Assembly (NCBI GenBank): GCA_965212595.1
Contig: CBDBVE010000021.1
Coordinates: 1-64,000, forward strand
DNA length: 64,000 nt
From: Poritiphilus sp965212595
GTDB taxonomy: Bacteria; Bacteroidota; Bacteroidia; Flavobacteriales; Flavobacteriaceae
Direction of reading: 5' to 3'
The position numbers were made by a program, and so were the translations under genes. The notes under the pieces were generated by a model that worked only from the letters and a program-made list of their open reading frames with translations, was not told the DNA's origin and ran no database searches. How positions within the stretch are numbered: the stretch's first letter is position 1; every line of letters starts with the position of its first letter. This document shows positions 55,475-63,548 of the stretch, piece by piece.

Positions 55475-56022
55475 TTTAAGCGAATCCTTAATTGGGCACT
55501 TGAGCGTAAAATTATTTTAGGATCCGGAAGTGAGGATACGCTTGAGTTGTCACCTAGATTTGTACCGCTTACCCTTATTTCAGAGGTATTCCTTAGGATA
55601 TCTATACTACGCCCCGAAGCGCCTCCATAGGTGATTTCTCTTCTTAATATTGCTGTGGGCGCCGGACTTATGGCAAAGTTCTCAGTATCCAAAGAGTTCC
55701 CTGCATCATCTAAAAACTCTACATTTATATCCAGCTCTTTACTTGTAGTATTTTCTACCTCGTATGTTATTGTTCCATCTAAAACTCTTTCGGCCACAAA
55801 GTCCTCGCTAAAGGCATCAAAATTGAAGGTTTGGGTATAGAAATTAACCCCTACTACTTGATTGATAAGTCGCTCTGGAGATTCAACATAAACCAGGCTT
55901 GCTTCTACCGTTGGTGTAATGCCCAGATCGTCGAATTGGTTAAAGTCTTGTTTCTCAGCACAAGAGTGCGAAAAGCCTATAAGCAGAAAGCCTGCCAAAA
56001 GATATTTTAGGAAATCTCTCAT
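55471..56022 (-). CDS. Small lipoprotein of unknown function, DUF5723 operon
   Basis: 183 aa. A lipoprotein signal ends GFSHSC near residue 21. The mature part looks like an immunoglobulin-like or beta-sandwich domain (GTITYEVENTTSKELDINVE, FAISPAPTAILRREITYGG, KIILRSSAQLRIRLK). I do not know the family. It is the first gene of the operon and is translationally coupled by a 4-bp overlap to the DUF5723 barrel, so the two probably meet in the outer membrane. Confidence 0.8.
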   Translation of the reverse strand: MRDFLKYLLAGFLLIGFSHSCAEKQDFNQFDDLGITPTVEASLVYVESPERLINQVVGVNFYTQTFNFDAFSEDFVAERVLDGTITYEVENTTSKELDINVEFLDDAGNSLDTENFAISPAPTAILRREITYGGASGRSIDILRNTSEIRVSGTNLGDNSSVSSLPDPKIILRSSAQLRIRLK

Positions 56023-56104
56023 TGTATTATACCTTTTAAAATGGTGTTTTAGGTTGGAACCATCTTGCCTGGTATTGATGCAAATTGTTATCCCTTATAT
56101 AACT

Positions 56105-56794
56105 CTACAAAAAGGTTTTTATTTCACTAAGATCATGAATCATATGGCAAACTTCGTGCTTCTGATCATTATGCGGGTTAAAATGCAGGGTATGAAACCC
56201 AACAGCCAGGGCTCCCATGACATCCGCTTCTATGTTATCGCCTATCATCAGGGCATTTGTAGCATTAATTCCTGCACGTTTCAAGGCTAGTTCAAAAATG
56301 ATAGGGTTTGGTTTTTTGACACCGGCCATTTCCGAATTTACAATCTGATCAAAGTAGTCAATGATATTCGAATTTCTGAGCTTCTTTTCCTGAACTTCCT
56401 TAAAGCCATTTGTAATAATGTGTAACCTATACTTTGGCCTGAGGTAATTTAAAATTTCCACAGTATTTGGAAAGAGATGATTAAAGGAAGACAAATGCCG
56501 TATATATTCAGTGGCCAGGATGTCAATCAGTGCTTCAGAGACATCGTAACTAAGGATATCAAAAGTTTTTTTTAGGCGGGCATGCCTCAGCTCGGCCTTT
56601 GCTATCTTTTCTTCCCGATATAACTTCCAATACTCCTGATTGATAGGGGCATATGCTTTTAGAAATTCATTCAAATCAACCTTAACCTCATGCTCAGCGA
56701 GTATTTTTTGAAAAGTAAGGCCGGAGTTCCTGTCAAAATCCCACAGCGTGTGGTCCAGGTCAAAAAAAACATCGGTAACTATAGCGTTAAACAT
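56105..56794 (-). CDS. YjjG-family noncanonical pyrimidine nucleotidase (HAD hydrolase)
   Basis: A 229-aa HAD-superfamily phosphatase. Motif I is FFDLDHTLWDF with the nucleophile and acid Asp residues near residue 11. Motif II is LHIITNGFKEVQ, motif III is the Lys in MAGVKKPNPIIFE, and motif IV is MIGDNIEADVMGA. The YjjG branch dephosphorylates noncanonical pyrimidine nucleotides to keep them out of DNA. It overlaps the end of the upstream polysaccharide-deacetylase-like gene by 8 bp. Confidence 0.9.
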   Translation of the reverse strand: MFNAIVTDVFFDLDHTLWDFDRNSGLTFQKILAEHEVKVDLNEFLKAYAPINQEYWKLYREEKIAKAELRHARLKKTFDILSYDVSEALIDILATEYIRHLSSFNHLFPNTVEILNYLRPKYRLHIITNGFKEVQEKKLRNSNIIDYFDQIVNSEMAGVKKPNPIIFELALKRAGINATNALMIGDNIEADVMGALAVGFHTLHFNPHNDQKHEVCHMIHDLSEIKTFL

Positions 56795-58082
56795 GATACC
56801 TTTGAATCACTTTATCATAGAGTTCTAGCCAATTCATTCGTTGGTTTCCACCTATTAATTCATTAGAAAAAATGGTGATAAAATCTCCATTTACTGCTTT
56901 TGCCCTCTGGTACAAACTATCGAGTTTTGCCAGAATTGCCTCTTCCGATTTTAAATTAATCAGTGCGTAATCGTGTACTGCGAAAGGATGTATTTTAATA
57001 GGTTGTTTTACTTCTAAAGCCAAATCATAGAAATAAAAGGGCGTACAGGTGCCAGCCCTAAAGCCAGCTACATGGGTATATCCCATAGTATAGTCGTCTG
57101 TAAACTCGGCATCTACCAAATCCCTGTAGGTTTCCGGAATATCTACGCGGTTATAACGCAGGCGTGAATAATTAACAGGTCTGTTTATAACATCTGTCAG
57201 TCGTTTTTTTTCTTTTACCAGGAGTTCATTATCGTGCAAGGAGCTGTAGGAGGCTGCCAGTGAAACCTGACTATAATCCGCCACAGATTTGATTAAATGC
57301 CTGAATTTGTTATTGTTGGGTGAAACATTTTTGTCATAGGTAGAATAATCAGCAAATTGAAAAAAGAACATGCTTTTAACAGTATGCCTTTTATGCATTT
57401 CAATCAGCGGAAAGAAGTTGTCATAAGGGTCTTTCTTCGCATTGAACCAAACCATAACCCGCTGCCCCACTCTCCTTAGCTTAAATGTCAAAAGATCTAA
57501 AAGAAACCCCGCAAGGCCACGAATTAATCCCCTATACGCAAAGCAATGTGAAGTAGTAACATCGATAACCGAAGTATAGCTGTACTTCCTTCGTTTTCGG
57601 ACTAAATCCGGAAAACGCTCCTTGAGTTTTTCAAGTAGCTTGTAGGCCCAAATATCGACTACTGGCAACTCCAAAAAGTCGTTCTTACTGGCAATACTTT
57701 CCGAAGGTGAAAACCGTCCATGAATATCCTTGATATGGGGCAAGTATTCTTCATACCGGCTTAACAAATAAAAACTAGCGGAAAAAATGTCGAAAGGTAA
57801 ATTGCTGCGCTCTCCACTACGAAAAAAGCAGGGAACGCCTTCCCAGTCTTCCATATTGATCTCGAAATCGTTTACGCCCTGTTCGAAAAGCAAATCATTA
57901 CTCCTAACAAAGAACTCGTTTTGCAAGGGCTGCTTCGTATAGGTAATTTTAGGGCCCTTGTGTTTAATGAAGTCCTCCACTTTGGTCGCATAGACTACCT
58001 CAATGCCTAAAATTCTCTTAAATATATGTTTCATTGTATAACTGAAACGTGGAGTAATTTTGTGAGTGTAGATAAGCAGCAT
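56787..58082 (-). CDS. Polysaccharide deacetylase-family protein (DUF7033-type)
   Basis: 431 aa. I start at the ATG at 58082 (MLLIYTHKITPRFSYTMKHI); a TTG two codons upstream is unlikely. The N-terminal region (residues 1-190) resembles the DUF7033 domain (EDFIKHKGPKITYTKQPLQN, FDIFSASFYLLSRYEEYLPH). The C-terminal half is a NodB-like barrel: VIDVTTSHCFAYRG in the motif 1 position, FRHLIKSVADYSQVSLAASY and YTHVAGFRAGTCTPF. The motif 1 pair is altered (DVTT rather than TFDD), so deacetylase activity is uncertain. There is no signal peptide. It lies between radC and the HAD gene. Confidence 0.8.
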   Translation of the reverse strand: MLLIYTHKITPRFSYTMKHIFKRILGIEVVYATKVEDFIKHKGPKITYTKQPLQNEFFVRSNDLLFEQGVNDFEINMEDWEGVPCFFRSGERSNLPFDIFSASFYLLSRYEEYLPHIKDIHGRFSPSESIASKNDFLELPVVDIWAYKLLEKLKERFPDLVRKRRKYSYTSVIDVTTSHCFAYRGLIRGLAGFLLDLLTFKLRRVGQRVMVWFNAKKDPYDNFFPLIEMHKRHTVKSMFFFQFADYSTYDKNVSPNNNKFRHLIKSVADYSQVSLAASYSSLHDNELLVKEKKRLTDVINRPVNYSRLRYNRVDIPETYRDLVDAEFTDDYTMGYTHVAGFRAGTCTPFYFYDLALEVKQPIKIHPFAVHDYALINLKSEEAILAKLDSLYQRAKAVNGDFITIFSNELIGGNQRMNWLELYDKVIQRYHV

Positions 58083-58106
58083 AGGCAATTGAAGACTTAG
58101 ATGTTG

Positions 58107-58805
58107 TTAGAGCAATTGGTTATCGGCAAAACTAAAGTACTGCTGACCCGCAATAATCAAATGATCTAGAATTTTAATATCCATCGCATCAGAGGCTCCT
58201 TTTAACTTTTGAGTAATCTCCTTATCGGCTTTGCTGGGTTCAAGTGTTCCTGAGGGATGATTGTGCGCAAGCAAAAGGGCAACCGCGCCATATTCTAAGG
58301 CATTCTTCATGACCAATCTTACATCTACTACGGTCCCAGTGATACCTCCTTTACTCAATTGCTCTAAATGTACCAGCCTGTTCGAATTATTTAGATAAGC
58401 AACCCAGAACTCTTCGTGGGGTAATTCGCCAAGAATAGGACATAACAGCTGAAAGGCACTGTGACTACTGGTTATCCTCCTAATTTTCCCGTTGTTTTCG
58501 CCCTTTCTTCGTCTACCAATCTCAAGTGCCGCGGCTATCGCAATAGCTTTAGCCTTTCCAATTCCTTTGAATCGCATCAACTGACCCACGGAAAGCTTAC
58601 CTAGATCGTTCAAGTTGTTGTTTACCGAAGCCAGTATTTTCTTTGACAAGGTAACCGCGCTTTCACTGTGGCTCCCAGATCCTATTAGCAACGCTATGAG
58701 TTCTGCATCTGATAATATAGAACGCCCTTTTCTCAACAGTTTCTCTCGAGGCTTGTCATCGTCAGACCAGTGTTTTATGGTGAAGGAAGTTTCGTTCTCT
58801 TGCAT
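58107..58805 (-). CDS. radC: RadC/MPN-domain protein
   Basis: 232 aa. An N-terminal helix-hairpin-helix-like region (KLSVGQLMRFKGIGKAKAIA) is followed by the JAB1/MPN domain with the metal site HNHPSGTLEPSKAD near residue 185. RadC was named as a repair protein, but that role is disputed and its biochemical activity is unresolved. Family length is normal. It is divergent from the DUF1569 gene and 24 bp upstream of the deacetylase-like gene. Confidence 0.92.
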   Translation of the reverse strand: MQENETSFTIKHWSDDDKPREKLLRKGRSILSDAELIALLIGSGSHSESAVTLSKKILASVNNNLNDLGKLSVGQLMRFKGIGKAKAIAIAAALEIGRRRKGENNGKIRRITSSHSAFQLLCPILGELPHEEFWVAYLNNSNRLVHLEQLSKGGITGTVVDVRLVMKNALEYGAVALLLAHNHPSGTLEPSKADKEITQKLKGASDAMDIKILDHLIIAGQQYFSFADNQLL

Positions 58806-58869
58806 GGTCTAAAGATAATCAACTAAAATTTTTATTGTACATTAAGATCTCAAAATCGGTAAGAAAAGT

Positions 58870-59319
58870 ATGAAGTCATTATTTGAGGAAAACACCTTAA
58901 ATGAAGTGATTGATAGAATATCACAACTGGGTCCTGAGGTAGAGAGAATATGGGGGAAAATGGAGTTAGCCCAAATGCTAAGTCACTGTCAAAATCCACT
59001 GGCCCTTGCCATGGGAAAACAAAAGTTAAAAAAACCTAACCCCATCATGAGATTGATTTTCAAAAGTTTCAAAACATCTATGTATAATGACAAGCTCTGG
59101 AAGCCCAATTTGCCAACTGTTAAGGAGTACAAGGTAGAAACAGAAAAGGACTTTGAAACAGAAAAAAAGAAATTACTTCAGTTGGTACGGGATTTTCATG
59201 AATATAAAACCAAAAATCACTGGGAACCACATCCCAGTTTTGGAAACTTTACACACGATCAATGGGGGCAAATGCAATATAAACATCTAGACCATCACCT
59301 TAGGCAGTTTGGGGTTTGA
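58870..59319 (+). CDS. DUF1569 (DinB-like) domain protein
   Basis: A 149-aa cytoplasmic helical protein. Segments matching DUF1569 are GKMELAQMLSHCQNPLALAM, HPSFGNFTHDQWGQMQYKHL and DHHLRQFGV. The His residues (H56-type in LSHCQN, H in FTHDQW, and KHLDHH) resemble the metal-binding triad of the DinB/YfiT four-helix bundle. Function is unknown; related DinB-like proteins use thiol cofactors. It is flanked by radC (divergent) and mpl (convergent). Confidence 0.88.
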   Translation: MKSLFEENTLNEVIDRISQLGPEVERIWGKMELAQMLSHCQNPLALAMGKQKLKKPNPIMRLIFKSFKTSMYNDKLWKPNLPTVKEYKVETEKDFETEKKKLLQLVRDFHEYKTKNHWEPHPSFGNFTHDQWGQMQYKHLDHHLRQFGV

Positions 59320-59392
59320 AAGTCAGCAATTCACCTAACGATCACTGATTACCTAAAACCATAAATCTTGTATGCTGAACAAAGGTGCCCTC

Positions 59393-60754
59393 TCAATACC
59401 CTTTAATTAAACCTTTTATACCTTCTAAGTCAAGACCGCCATAATTGCCAGAACTCATAAGCAACAATACAGTGTTATCAAAGTTCTGGTCAAATAGAAA
59501 ACGTCTAAAGCTTTCAGGGTCTGTATAAATATTTAGGTCTTTGCGTCCAAAAGCTTCCCCAATCTGCGCTTCGCTTACCTCCTCAAGCCTTTTTATTTTA
59601 ACAGCCTCCGGAGAGTAAAAAACGGCAGCGACATCCGCACTTCTCAAAGCCCCGGAATATTCTTTAAGAAACTCTGCATTCAAGCTGCTATAGGTATGCA
59701 ACTCCAAACAAGCGATCAAGCTTTTGTCCTGGTACTGTTCCTTTACCGCTTTTGTAGTCGCTGAAACCTTGCTGGGTGAATGCGCAAAATCTTTAAAGGC
59801 CAGGCTTGAATTTCCCTCGGCAATTCTTTCCAGGCGCTTTGAAGCTCCTTTAAAACTGCCGATAGCCTCATAAAAGTCTTGTTCGTCTATGCCCATATGC
59901 TGACAAACCCATTTGGCCCCTGCCAGGTTATTCAGGTTGTGTTCTCCAAACACTTCAACCGGCAAAAGACCTTCAGGGGTTTCTAAAAATGTATTTCCAT
60001 TCCTTAGTTCATATTTTGGGGTCCTGTACGGAAATTTCCGAATGGTATTTACCGAGGTCTCCACTACCTTTTTTACCTCATCGTCTTCCTCATTGTAGGT
60101 AATGCTCCCGCCCTGAACAATACCATCCACAAAAACCTGAAATTGCGCCACATAGTTTTCATACGTCGGGAAAACATTGATATGATCCCAGGCAATACCG
60201 CTTAACAGAGCAATATTGGGCTGATATAGGTGAAACTTCGGTCTTCGGTCTATGGGTGATGAGAGGTATTCATCTCCTTCAAGTACAATAAAGTCATTGG
60301 CTTCAGTAAGGTGTACCATTCTTTCAAAACCATCAAGCTGTGCCCCTACCATATAATCCACCTCCTTCCCGTGGTACTGTAGCACATGAAGAATCATAGA
60401 AGTAATGGTAGTTTTTCCATGGCTACCTCCAATTACCACCCTTGTCTTATGTTTAGACTGCTCATACAAAAACTCAGGATAAGAGTAGATTCGCAGTCCT
60501 AGTTCCTGAGCTTTTAGTAGTTCTGGATTATCAGGTTTGGCATGCATTCCCAAAATAATCGCGTCTAGCTCTTTATGGATTTTTTCCGGGAACCAACCAA
60601 AATTTTCGGGTAAGAGTCCTTCTTTTGCTAATCTGCCCTTAGATGGCTCAAATATGACATCATCGCTTCCGGTAACCGTATAACTTTTATGGTGAAGGGC
60701 CAGAGCCAGATTGTGCATAGCACTACCTCCTATGGCAATAAAGTGAATTTGCAT
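59393..60754 (-). CDS. mpl: UDP-N-acetylmuramate:L-alanyl-gamma-D-glutamyl-meso-diaminopimelate ligase (Mpl)
   Basis: 453 aa, a Mur-ligase family enzyme that reattaches recycled murein tripeptide to UDP-MurNAc in the cytoplasm. The N-terminal domain begins MQIHFIAIGGSAMHNLALAL. The ATP loop is GGSHGKTTITSMI near residue 110, and the central domain has the EGDEYLSS and HINVFPTYENY segments. The C-terminal domain includes AHSPSKVSATTKAVKEQ. It is similar to MurC, but the start and the HSPSK motif fit Mpl better. A good promoter lies at 60774-60804. Confidence 0.92.
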   Translation of the reverse strand: MQIHFIAIGGSAMHNLALALHHKSYTVTGSDDVIFEPSKGRLAKEGLLPENFGWFPEKIHKELDAIILGMHAKPDNPELLKAQELGLRIYSYPEFLYEQSKHKTRVVIGGSHGKTTITSMILHVLQYHGKEVDYMVGAQLDGFERMVHLTEANDFIVLEGDEYLSSPIDRRPKFHLYQPNIALLSGIAWDHINVFPTYENYVAQFQVFVDGIVQGGSITYNEEDDEVKKVVETSVNTIRKFPYRTPKYELRNGNTFLETPEGLLPVEVFGEHNLNNLAGAKWVCQHMGIDEQDFYEAIGSFKGASKRLERIAEGNSSLAFKDFAHSPSKVSATTKAVKEQYQDKSLIACLELHTYSSLNAEFLKEYSGALRSADVAAVFYSPEAVKIKRLEEVSEAQIGEAFGRKDLNIYTDPESFRRFLFDQNFDNTVLLLMSSGNYGGLDLEGIKGLIKGY

Positions 60755-60773
60755 TTAGGCCTTATTTATGGGG

Positions 60774-60804
60774 TAAAGATAAGGATTGCATAATGGCGGG
60801 CAAA
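60774..60804 (-). promoter_or_regulatory. mpl promoter
   Basis: On the minus strand TTTG (60801-60804) is followed by 19 bp and TATCTTTA (60774-60781), one mismatch from the Bacteroidota -7 consensus. It lies 20 bp before the mpl ATG, in the 102-bp divergent gap shared with the cupin gene. Confidence 0.65.
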
Positions 60805-60856
60805 CTACTTCATTCTAGATAAGATTCTTTTTATCTTCGTGCTAAAACCAGTTCAT

Positions 60857-61174
60857 ATGGATGTTAAGCTTGCCGATTTGGATTCTAAGGAAATCATGCC
60901 CGGATATCACGGAAAAATGGTTCATGCACAGCACGTTACTATGGCATTTTGGGATGTGGAAAAAGGTGCGACTGTTCCAGAACATTCGCATATGAATGAG
61001 CAAATAATGCAGGTCTTGGAAGGGACTTTTGAGTTTACCGTCAACGGAATTACGAAGGTTTATCGCCCCAATGACCTCGTTGTGATTCCGCCACATACTA
61101 AGCATGGTGGAAAGGCGCTTACAACCTGTAAATTATTAGATGTCTTCAGCCCGGTAAGGGAGGAGTATAAGTAG
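60857..61174 (+). CDS. Cupin-domain protein
   Basis: 105 aa. I use the ATG at 60857 (MDVKLADLDSKEIMPGY) rather than the in-frame GTG at 60839. It has a single conserved cupin barrel: motif 1 is VPEHSHMNEQIMQVLEGTFE with two His and a Glu, and motif 2 is PNDLVVIPPHTKHGG. The metal ligands are therefore present. Small cupins of this kind are binding proteins or simple dioxygenase/isomerase-type enzymes, and substrate cannot be inferred. It precedes the SDR gene on the same strand with a tandem repeat in the 68-bp gap. Confidence 0.88.
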   Translation: MDVKLADLDSKEIMPGYHGKMVHAQHVTMAFWDVEKGATVPEHSHMNEQIMQVLEGTFEFTVNGITKVYRPNDLVVIPPHTKHGGKALTTCKLLDVFSPVREEYK

Positions 61175-61179
61175 ATCTA

Positions 61180-61233
61180 ATTGATTATTGATTATTGATT
61201 ATTGATTATTGATTATTGATTATTGATTATTGA
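61180..61233. repeat. Tandem heptanucleotide repeat (ATTGATT), seven full copies plus five bases
   Basis: Seven exact ATTGATT units run from 61180 to 61228, followed by ATTGA. The array fills almost the whole space between the cupin stop (61174) and the SDR start (61243), and ends 9 bp before the ATG. Slippage could change the leader or promoter spacing of the SDR gene in steps of 7 bp without altering any protein. Confidence 0.98.
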
Positions 61234-61242
61234 AAATAACGT

Positions 61243-62028
61243 ATGGAAATCTCATTAAAAGGGAAAAAAGCCCTTGTTGGCGGTAGTAGCAGAGGTATAG
61301 GGAAAGCGATTGCAGAACAACTTGCCGCCAGCGGAGCGAGTGTTACACTTATGGCCCGAAGCGGGGACAAGTTAAAGACATTAGCAGAAAATTTACCTAC
61401 TTCACAAGGGCAAAAACATCAGTACCTCTCTGTTGATTTCTCCAACTTTGAAGCCTATAAAAGTGTCATGACTACCTATTTTAAAACCAATAGTGTTGAT
61501 ATATTGGTGAATAACACCCAAGGCCCGGAAGCCGGAGGTAGTCTAGAGAAACATGTAGAAGACTATCAGGTGGCTTTTGACGTTTTGTTTAAATCTGTAG
61601 TCTTTACCACAGAGTTGGCACTTAAGCAAATGATCTCCCAAAACTGGGGCAGGATAATCAACGTCGCCTCCATCTCAATACAGGAACCCCTATCTTATCT
61701 CGCACTGTCTAATAGCATAAGGGCGGCCGTTGTCACCTGGGCCAAAACTCTTGCCACAGATGTTGCAGCATATAAAATAACTGTAAATAGTATCTTAACC
61801 GGGTATTTTGATACAGAGCGAATTTCTGACCTAAATAGTAAAAAAGCTGAGCAACTGGGGGTTGGAGTCGACGAGGTTAGGGCTAATATGGAGTCGCAGG
61901 TACCTTTAAAAAGAATTGGAGATCCTAAAGAATATGGCTATTTAGTGGCCTTTTTATCCTCTGATCAGGCGGCCTATATTACTGGAACAAAAATTCCTAT
62001 AGATGGGGGCTTGTTAAAATCACTCTAG
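61243..62028 (+). CDS. SDR-family oxidoreductase
   Basis: A 261-aa classical short-chain dehydrogenase/reductase. It has the cofactor glycine motif GGSSRGIGKAI near residues 13-23, ARSGDK (Arg after strand 2 suggests NADPH), and VNNTQGP in the NNAG position. The usual catalytic YxxxK is altered: after INVASISIQEP comes LSYLALSNSIRAAVV, so the Tyr/Lys pair must be checked. The end ITGTKIPIDGGLLKSL is typical of FabG-like SDRs. It lies downstream of the cupin gene behind a tandem repeat. Its stop codon overlaps that of the convergent TPR gene in a CTAG tetramer. Confidence 0.88.
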   Translation: MEISLKGKKALVGGSSRGIGKAIAEQLAASGASVTLMARSGDKLKTLAENLPTSQGQKHQYLSVDFSNFEAYKSVMTTYFKTNSVDILVNNTQGPEAGGSLEKHVEDYQVAFDVLFKSVVFTTELALKQMISQNWGRIINVASISIQEPLSYLALSNSIRAAVVTWAKTLATDVAAYKITVNSILTGYFDTERISDLNSKKAEQLGVGVDEVRANMESQVPLKRIGDPKEYGYLVAFLSSDQAAYITGTKIPIDGGLLKSL

Positions 62029-62906
62029 GCTTTAAAGTCCAGAATTTTTTTCTTTTCCTCTAAGGCAGGTCTAAACTCTTTTTTAATTGCCAGGGCTTTA
62101 TTTGCCCATACAAGGGCCTGGTTTTTCTGACCTTTTTTTCTATAGAGTTTTGCCATCCTGAAATAGGCCCATTCAAGTGGCACTCCGTCGAGAACGGTAT
62201 AGTTATCAATATATGACCGCATCTGTCTGATTCCCAAGTCTAGTTTACGGTTATAGTCTCCACAGACCTTCCCGATCTGATAATGCAATTGGTTGCTATT
62301 TACGATAGACAATTCGTCCACGAGATCTAGCGCTTTCAAGAACATTTCTTTTGCCAGTTCTGGCTGTTCATCGTATTCATAGACATAACCCCTGGCCAAA
62401 TAGCCATCAATTTTAGATAATCCTTGCAATTTTTGAGCATATTTTTGAGCCTTGCTGTTACTTCCGCCCACAATACCTGGAAGAGAAACATAAAGATCTA
62501 CCAGAGCCCAATGTGCTTTTATATGATTCGGATTGAGTTCAACAGACTTTTTGAAACTCTTTTTTATCTTTCCGATCAGTGTTAGGGCGGCCAGTTTATT
62601 AGTATTTTGGGCTTTTTTCGCCAGTACGCCGCCATACCTGAAAAAATAATCTGCATTGCGGGTATTGGCCTCTGTTAGCTCTGCATAGATATCTATGGCC
62701 GCATCCCATTTCGCCTGATACCCATATACCTCGCCAAGCTTATCCTTAAGCATAGGATCTGAGGAGGAGTCTAAGGCACTCAATAGTTCCATCTCAGCTT
62801 CATCATATGCCTTTTCAAGAATTAGCTTATCTACAATTTTCAATGTACCCTGGGCGTACATAAATGCGCTAAAAAGGCTAAATACTACAAATACTAAAAG
62901 TCGCAT
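62025..62906 (-). CDS. Secreted TPR-repeat protein
   Basis: 293 aa with a signal peptide (MRLLVFVVFSLFSAFMYAQ). The rest is all helical with tetratricopeptide-type repeats, for example KAYDEAEMELLSALDSSSD, KWDAAIDIYAELTEANTRN, NPNHIKAHWALVDLYVSLP and GQKNQALVWANKALAIKKEF. The short conserved PGIVGGSNSKA loop near residue 145 recalls the family of secreted TPR proteins found in many Gram-negatives. It should be a periplasmic scaffold. Partners are not evident. Confidence 0.82.
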   Translation of the reverse strand: MRLLVFVVFSLFSAFMYAQGTLKIVDKLILEKAYDEAEMELLSALDSSSDPMLKDKLGEVYGYQAKWDAAIDIYAELTEANTRNADYFFRYGGVLAKKAQNTNKLAALTLIGKIKKSFKKSVELNPNHIKAHWALVDLYVSLPGIVGGSNSKAQKYAQKLQGLSKIDGYLARGYVYEYDEQPELAKEMFLKALDLVDELSIVNSNQLHYQIGKVCGDYNRKLDLGIRQMRSYIDNYTVLDGVPLEWAYFRMAKLYRKKGQKNQALVWANKALAIKKEFRPALEEKKKILDFKA

Positions 62907-63123
62907 GCTTTTTTGTAGGTTTTACTAGTTCTCTTGGTCGTGATTCTTTTTGTCTCCTTAATCTGTAATACTTGTTTCTCAAATAGGGCGCTTAGATATC
63001 ACTTTAATGGAGTCTAAATTTTCAGTGTATTAATATGCTATTTTCTGAATAAAACGCCTATTCTTTTACCAAATTGTTGGTTTTTGCGTAATTTTAATAC
63101 ATTAACAACTAAACTAAGTCAAT

Positions 63124-63498
63124 ATGAATTCTAAAGTTTTTATGGTCGTAAGGATACTCCTTGGCCTGTTCGTACTGGTCTTCGGGCTGAACAAATTTTT
63201 TAATTTCATCCCTATGGAAGCCCCAACCGGGGATGCCGGCGCCTTTTTTGGAGCCCTGGCAAGTGCACAGACCTTATCTCTGGTTGCAATAGTAGAAATT
63301 GTGGCAGGAATAGCACTTATTTTCAACAAATACGGTGCATTGATGGCCCTTATTTTGATGAGTGTATCGGTAAATGCCTTACTTTTTCACGCTACATTAG
63401 CCCCTGGTGATATGGCAGGCGCGGTAGTATTGGTTATACTAAACGTACTTGTGCTTTTTGGATATAAAGACAAATATCAAGGCTTACTAGCTGGCTAG
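63124..63498 (+). CDS. DoxX-family small membrane protein
   Basis: A 124-aa protein with four TM segments, typical of the DoxX/DoxD-like group: VVRILLGLFVLVFGLNKFF, SLVAIVEIVAGIALIF, ALMALILMSVSVNALLF and GAVVLVILNVLVLFG. The GLNKFFNFIP motif at the end of TM1 is characteristic. Members are inner-membrane proteins linked to redox or quinone metabolism in a few cases, otherwise of unknown role. Only 217 bp of AT-rich non-coding DNA separates it from the TPR gene. Confidence 0.88.
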   Translation: MNSKVFMVVRILLGLFVLVFGLNKFFNFIPMEAPTGDAGAFFGALASAQTLSLVAIVEIVAGIALIFNKYGALMALILMSVSVNALLFHATLAPGDMAGAVVLVILNVLVLFGYKDKYQGLLAG

Positions 63499-63517
63499 CT
63501 ACGAACAAATAAATATT

Positions 63518-63541
63518 GAAAAGGGCTCTGAAAAGGGCTCT
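63518..63541. repeat. Exact 12-bp tandem direct repeat before a T-run
   Basis: GAAAAGGGCTCT occurs twice in a row (63518-63529 and 63530-63541), followed by more T residues, in the gap between the convergent DoxX and response-regulator genes. It is a direct repeat, not a hairpin, so it is not a standard terminator. Only a weak AAAAG/CTTTT pairing is possible. Confidence 0.85.
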
Positions 63542-63548
63542 TTTTTTT

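Noticed and set aside
63518..63548. Intrinsic terminator after the DoxX gene
   Set aside because: The GC-rich units are direct repeats, not inverted ones, so no stable hairpin forms despite the T-run.
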